Made by a program: the position numbers and the translations under genes
The notes under the pieces: generated by a model
Told to the model about the DNA's origin: nothing
The model's database searches: none
What the model saw: the letters and a program-made list of their open reading frames with translations, nothing else
In this document: positions 60,160-64,000 of the stretch, in pieces
How positions within the stretch are numbered: the stretch's first letter is position 1
Layout: every line of letters starts with the position of its first letter
Assembly (NCBI GenBank): GCA_026168455.1
Contig: CM047428.1
Coordinates: forward strand, 16,649,313 to 16,713,312
DNA from: Theocolax elegans
Lineage: Eukaryota; Arthropoda; Insecta; Hymenoptera; Cerocephalidae
DNA length: 64,000 nt
Reading direction: 5' to 3'

Positions 60160-63100
60160 GTACGGCCACGACCTTCGTTGCTACCGATCCTTCGGATCGG
60201 CACGGATTTATCCCGGGAATTTTATTAACCTGGATAACTCTTTTTTTCTATGCATATATATTCACGTGTTTTTCTTTTTTTACCTTTTTACCGTATATGA
60301 GAGTGTATGACTTTTTTTTTTATTTCAACCCTCTGTTTGATTTTTATTTCAGTAAATTTATTTAGAATCCTCAAAGTGTATTTTGAGATCCAATGCTCGG
60401 GATCAAAGTAGAATATGAGTATTTTCTGAGATATTGCGTCTTTTGTGCGGTTAAAACATTTTCTTAAACTCTAGTTTTTTTAGATTATTTGGATTTTAGT
60501 TTCGATTTAAAAGAGACTGAGAGTTATATTATATTTAATTATTCGAAAAAATTTTTTATTAATTCACAAATATAAATTTACGTTGTACTGTATATTATAT
60601 ATTTTTAAATTTTATTTACCTGCTGCTCTTCGATTTTGAAAGAATAAAGTGACTATTCAATTTATTTTAGAAAAATGTAACTAATGTATAAAGTGTTTTA
60701 CGAAGGAAAGTATGTAAAGTAAAGTAAAGGTTAAATAAGAAACTTATATTAAATACGTTTATTACAAAATTTTAACAAATTTAACAATGTATGAATGTTT
60801 CTGATTAATATTTATGATTAATACACACTTATATTAATATTAAATGAATAAACTGAAACAGTTATTTTAATATGCAGTATTTAATTATAAAATTTGTAGG
60901 TTAACTTTGTCTTATTCTAAATTTACTAATTTTTCTTACGTACAATATATTAAATTAATATGAAAAACAACTAAATACATTATAGTATAAATAAATATAA
61001 CTGTAAAATAGTTAATACTTACTCAATTCTTTAATGAATAAATAATAATTTAGAACAAAAGTCGAGATTATGAGAAATTATTACACTGGTCAGTTACTAG
61101 GAAAAACCTCGATAGAGCGTACCAAATAATATAAACTATATTTTTAATAAAAAAAAGTATAAAGCAGCAAAAATATATTGTTTAATAAATGTTCTTCTTT
61201 TTTGGCGTAGAAAAATTTGCGGCTTGTGTACAATATGCGTTATCAACAATACGTGTGTAAATGTTGTTTGTTTTCAATAAAAAATAATTTCAAATATTTT
61301 ACATTGCTTCAATCAGTATTCACGCAATATCAGTGGTATTCATATTTTATAAGAATAATTCAATAACAGATATAGTTTTATCAAAAATAATTGTTCAATC
61401 TGAATGCAATAGAAGGTAACCTATATTTAAACAAATATTAATAAAATAAATTCCAAATAATATTTTAGCATTGTGTTCACAATCAAAATAAATAAAAAAG
61501 ACTTGTATATACATCCCACTATTACAAATCAAACATGAAATTGTCATTAAACTTAATAAAATGCAAATGAAATTCAAACTTTGGTTCAAGAGGTATTGCT
61601 AAAGTTGAAAGGGGTTGAATAAATTAAAATTTCCAGCTTATAAATATTAAGTAAATCATATCAAATCAAAATTTGAATATAAATTTTCTCGAATTTTTGG
61701 AGTAAAAACACAGGGGTAACGCGAACTACATATTTATTCAAATAAAGTAAAATCGATGAAGTGCCTTTTGAACGAATCGATTGAAATTCTAAGGGATAGA
61801 TCGAATGAACGTCACACTGACAAGCAAAACCAATTTTCGAACTTTGAACTGCTACAAATTTTCATATCGATCGTATTATATTCTTGAACAATTGTAAACA
61901 CAGTCGTGTATACAAAGTTGAGTAGTAGTTTTAGAATCGACGCGTTTTTTGTTCCTTCCATCGCGTGAAAGTTTTCCGAGCCGGTCGATGAACCCGTGTC
62001 GGGTGTACATTTTTCATTTCGGCGCCGTTCCAACGCTCCGAACAATCGAATTTCCCTAGCAGTTTATCGTGATAATTGGACAGGGGTAATTGAACCATCG
62101 CTTGGACCGATAATCTGCAACGCTCGACGATGGCGACACATTTGCTGGATTGCGTCCCCCCCCCCCCTCTCGCTCTCTCTCTCTCTCACCACTCTCGTGT
62201 CCAAATGCAATTCGTGACACTCCAAAACTACGAGCCCATCAACCCTGCTAATCGTATTACATACAAAGAAGAGTAGAAAGAAAGAAACTTTAATACGCGT
62301 CGATCGATCGCTGTATACAACTTTCTACCTGAGAAACGTGGAGTTTACTTTTGGTAAAGCTATACGTGTATATATAGATAAAATATACTTTTCAGATAAT
62401 TAGTTTAGTTATTTTTTGTTTCGTTTGGATAAATTTAATTTTAAAAGTGTTAATAATGCGAAAAACTCGCTATTTCTGGTATTCCACTTTAATTGTATGA
62501 GATACAATATATATATATATATATATATATGGAAATTGTATTGTACAACATAATAGAAGAGAGTTTCATTAATTTTAATTAAAAAGTTTTACAAAATATT
62601 TTGAAATTTCGTAAAACTTAATTAAGTTTTATAAAATTTAATGAAGATTATATACTTAGAATATAGAATTGTATAGGGTAAAATTTAATGTAATGATTTA
62701 TAAATAGAATTCAGGTATATAGAGTGAATGGTATTTAAATTTATTTGTATTCGAAAAATTTATCCAATATACGGTGTAAAGTAAAATTATTTTGTTTAAA
62801 ACATGTACAATGTAAATTAATGAAATTAATTATAACGTATGTTGCGCAATCAATCGACGAACGAAATTTAGTTACACGTATTGCGAATAATACGGATTAA
62901 TTATTCAAAACGTATTCTTATTTTTACGCTCGATCTATGTACGGTCCATATATCTATACTTAAACTTAATGTATTTCTCTTTGCATATTTTGTGTATGCA
63001 CCAAAATTTAATCAAAGGCACGATTTCAGTAAAATTTCCTTCAATCACGTAAATATTCAATTAACAAAGTTAATGTAACAAATACTTCGGATGAAGAGAA

Positions 63101-64000
63101 ATATTTGTTTATTAAATAGTATATTTAATTGAATGCATATTATGTTGAACCCCACGTTATAACTAAATTCTATAGATTTTTTTTAAAATATAAAATATTT
63201 AACTTTTAAATTTAAAATTGTCTTTTTAAGTGTCAGGTCAAATTCAATTTCATTTTATATATTCATGTTATAATTTTAGCCTGAAATTTAAAATTAGTAA
63301 TTTTTCGAAATTACGAATATGTATAATGAAACTGAAACACATCACTTTTATCCTTTTTTTTGGTCTTTTATGTTTATACCTTGCTAGGTAATCGTCAATA
63401 AAAAGAGGAAAAGATGAAGGTAGTTTAAAGAAAAAAAAATCAATTCGAAATTGACGTTATTTAAGGGGTTCATGACTTCTAAAGAATATAAGAAAAGAGC
63501 TTCACGTCTTTGCAATTTCTTATAGTCTTCACCGTCGTTAAAACTTGCAACAGAACAATTTATTTTCTCTGTACATCGGTCGCGTGTTGCCTGGTTATCG
63601 ATCCAGGGATTTATTCTTGTGTAGCCGTGACTTTAACGACTTTTTCGTCTCATTGTGTCTGGATATATATATATATATATACACGTATGTGACTTTTCGC
63701 ATTTACTACTAAAAATCCGGATGAAAAAAAAATTTTAAATCTATATACATATATGAGAGAAAAAAGTTGAGAAGATAAGGATACGCGTTTATATTTATTT
63801 CTACGTCTTGTCACTTCATACATAATATTTTTTAAACAATTCTAATCGTTAATTACTTCCGAAGGTAAAATAAATAATAATATTTAATGCGATATGAAGA
63901 AATTGCAAAGTAAACTTTAGCTCACCGCAATCGTAACGAATTTTAATGTTATACTTTGAAGTAGTAAAGTTCAAAGTGCTCTCACTCTGCGATGGTAAAA
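60160..64000. other. No gene seen
   Basis: AT-rich. A GC-richer patch at about 61960-62220 ends in a C run and a CT microsatellite (62155-62187). TA tracts lie at 62507-62530 and 63664-63680. Short frames on both strands lack support. Confidence 0.5.

Noticed and set aside
61812..62045. 77-codon minus-strand frame starting MFGALERRRNEKC
   Set aside because: The first 30 residues look plausible but the rest is AT-driven, with no donor at the change; not enough for a call.

Overview
The window looks like a piece of an insect nuclear genome. It is AT-rich, has long introns and long gene-poor stretches, is full of microsatellites and palindromic non-autonomous DNA transposons, and carries a divergent ionotropic chemoreceptor (IR) gene. 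Nothing in it looks prokaryotic or viral. A hymenopteran is my best guess, but that is an impression and not a demonstration.

Layout. (1) 1-10508: a receptor locus on the minus strand. An intact, divergent IR reading frame runs from its start codon at 1639 off the left edge of the window. Upstream of it lies a nest of tandem duplications: [IR-D] [IR'-D-X] [D-X]. Here IR' is a 3'-truncated, frameshifted copy of the receptor, D is a ~1.5 kb non-coding segment present three times, and X is a ~1 kb segment present twice. The copies differ mostly by single-base indels in runs, so real duplication and assembly error must be separated. (2) 11.0-16.2 kb: a cluster of palindromic (foldback) elements set in TA microsatellites. 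It includes a 1.65 kb near-perfect palindrome, a 785 bp direct tandem repeat with no difference seen by eye, and a hAT-like foldback. (3) 16.2-32.2 kb: a gene-poor stretch with a piggyBac-like MITE, a CACGGAG-ended MITE and a microsatellite-dense block at 21.6-22.6 kb. (4) 32.2-38.5 kb: the 5' part of a plus-strand multi-exon gene. It has a GC-rich 5' UTR and three coding exons joined by phase-2 introns, giving an acidic ~130-residue N-terminus with a dileucine-type sorting signal; I do not recognise the protein. (5) 38.5-64 kb: intron and/or intergenic DNA with more MITEs, including one that splits the A box of a tRNA-derived element at 47.4 kb, a second copy of the piggyBac-like MITE, and one ambiguous exon-like block at 60.0 kb.

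The genes give no sign of working together. The receptor is probably a chemosensory channel subunit and the plus-strand gene is unrelated. The unusual content is structural: nested duplications, many long inverted repeats, and TA tracts that repeatedly mark transposon ends and duplication breakpoints. I found no RNA gene beyond the tRNA-derived relic, no CRISPR array and no complete autonomous transposon.
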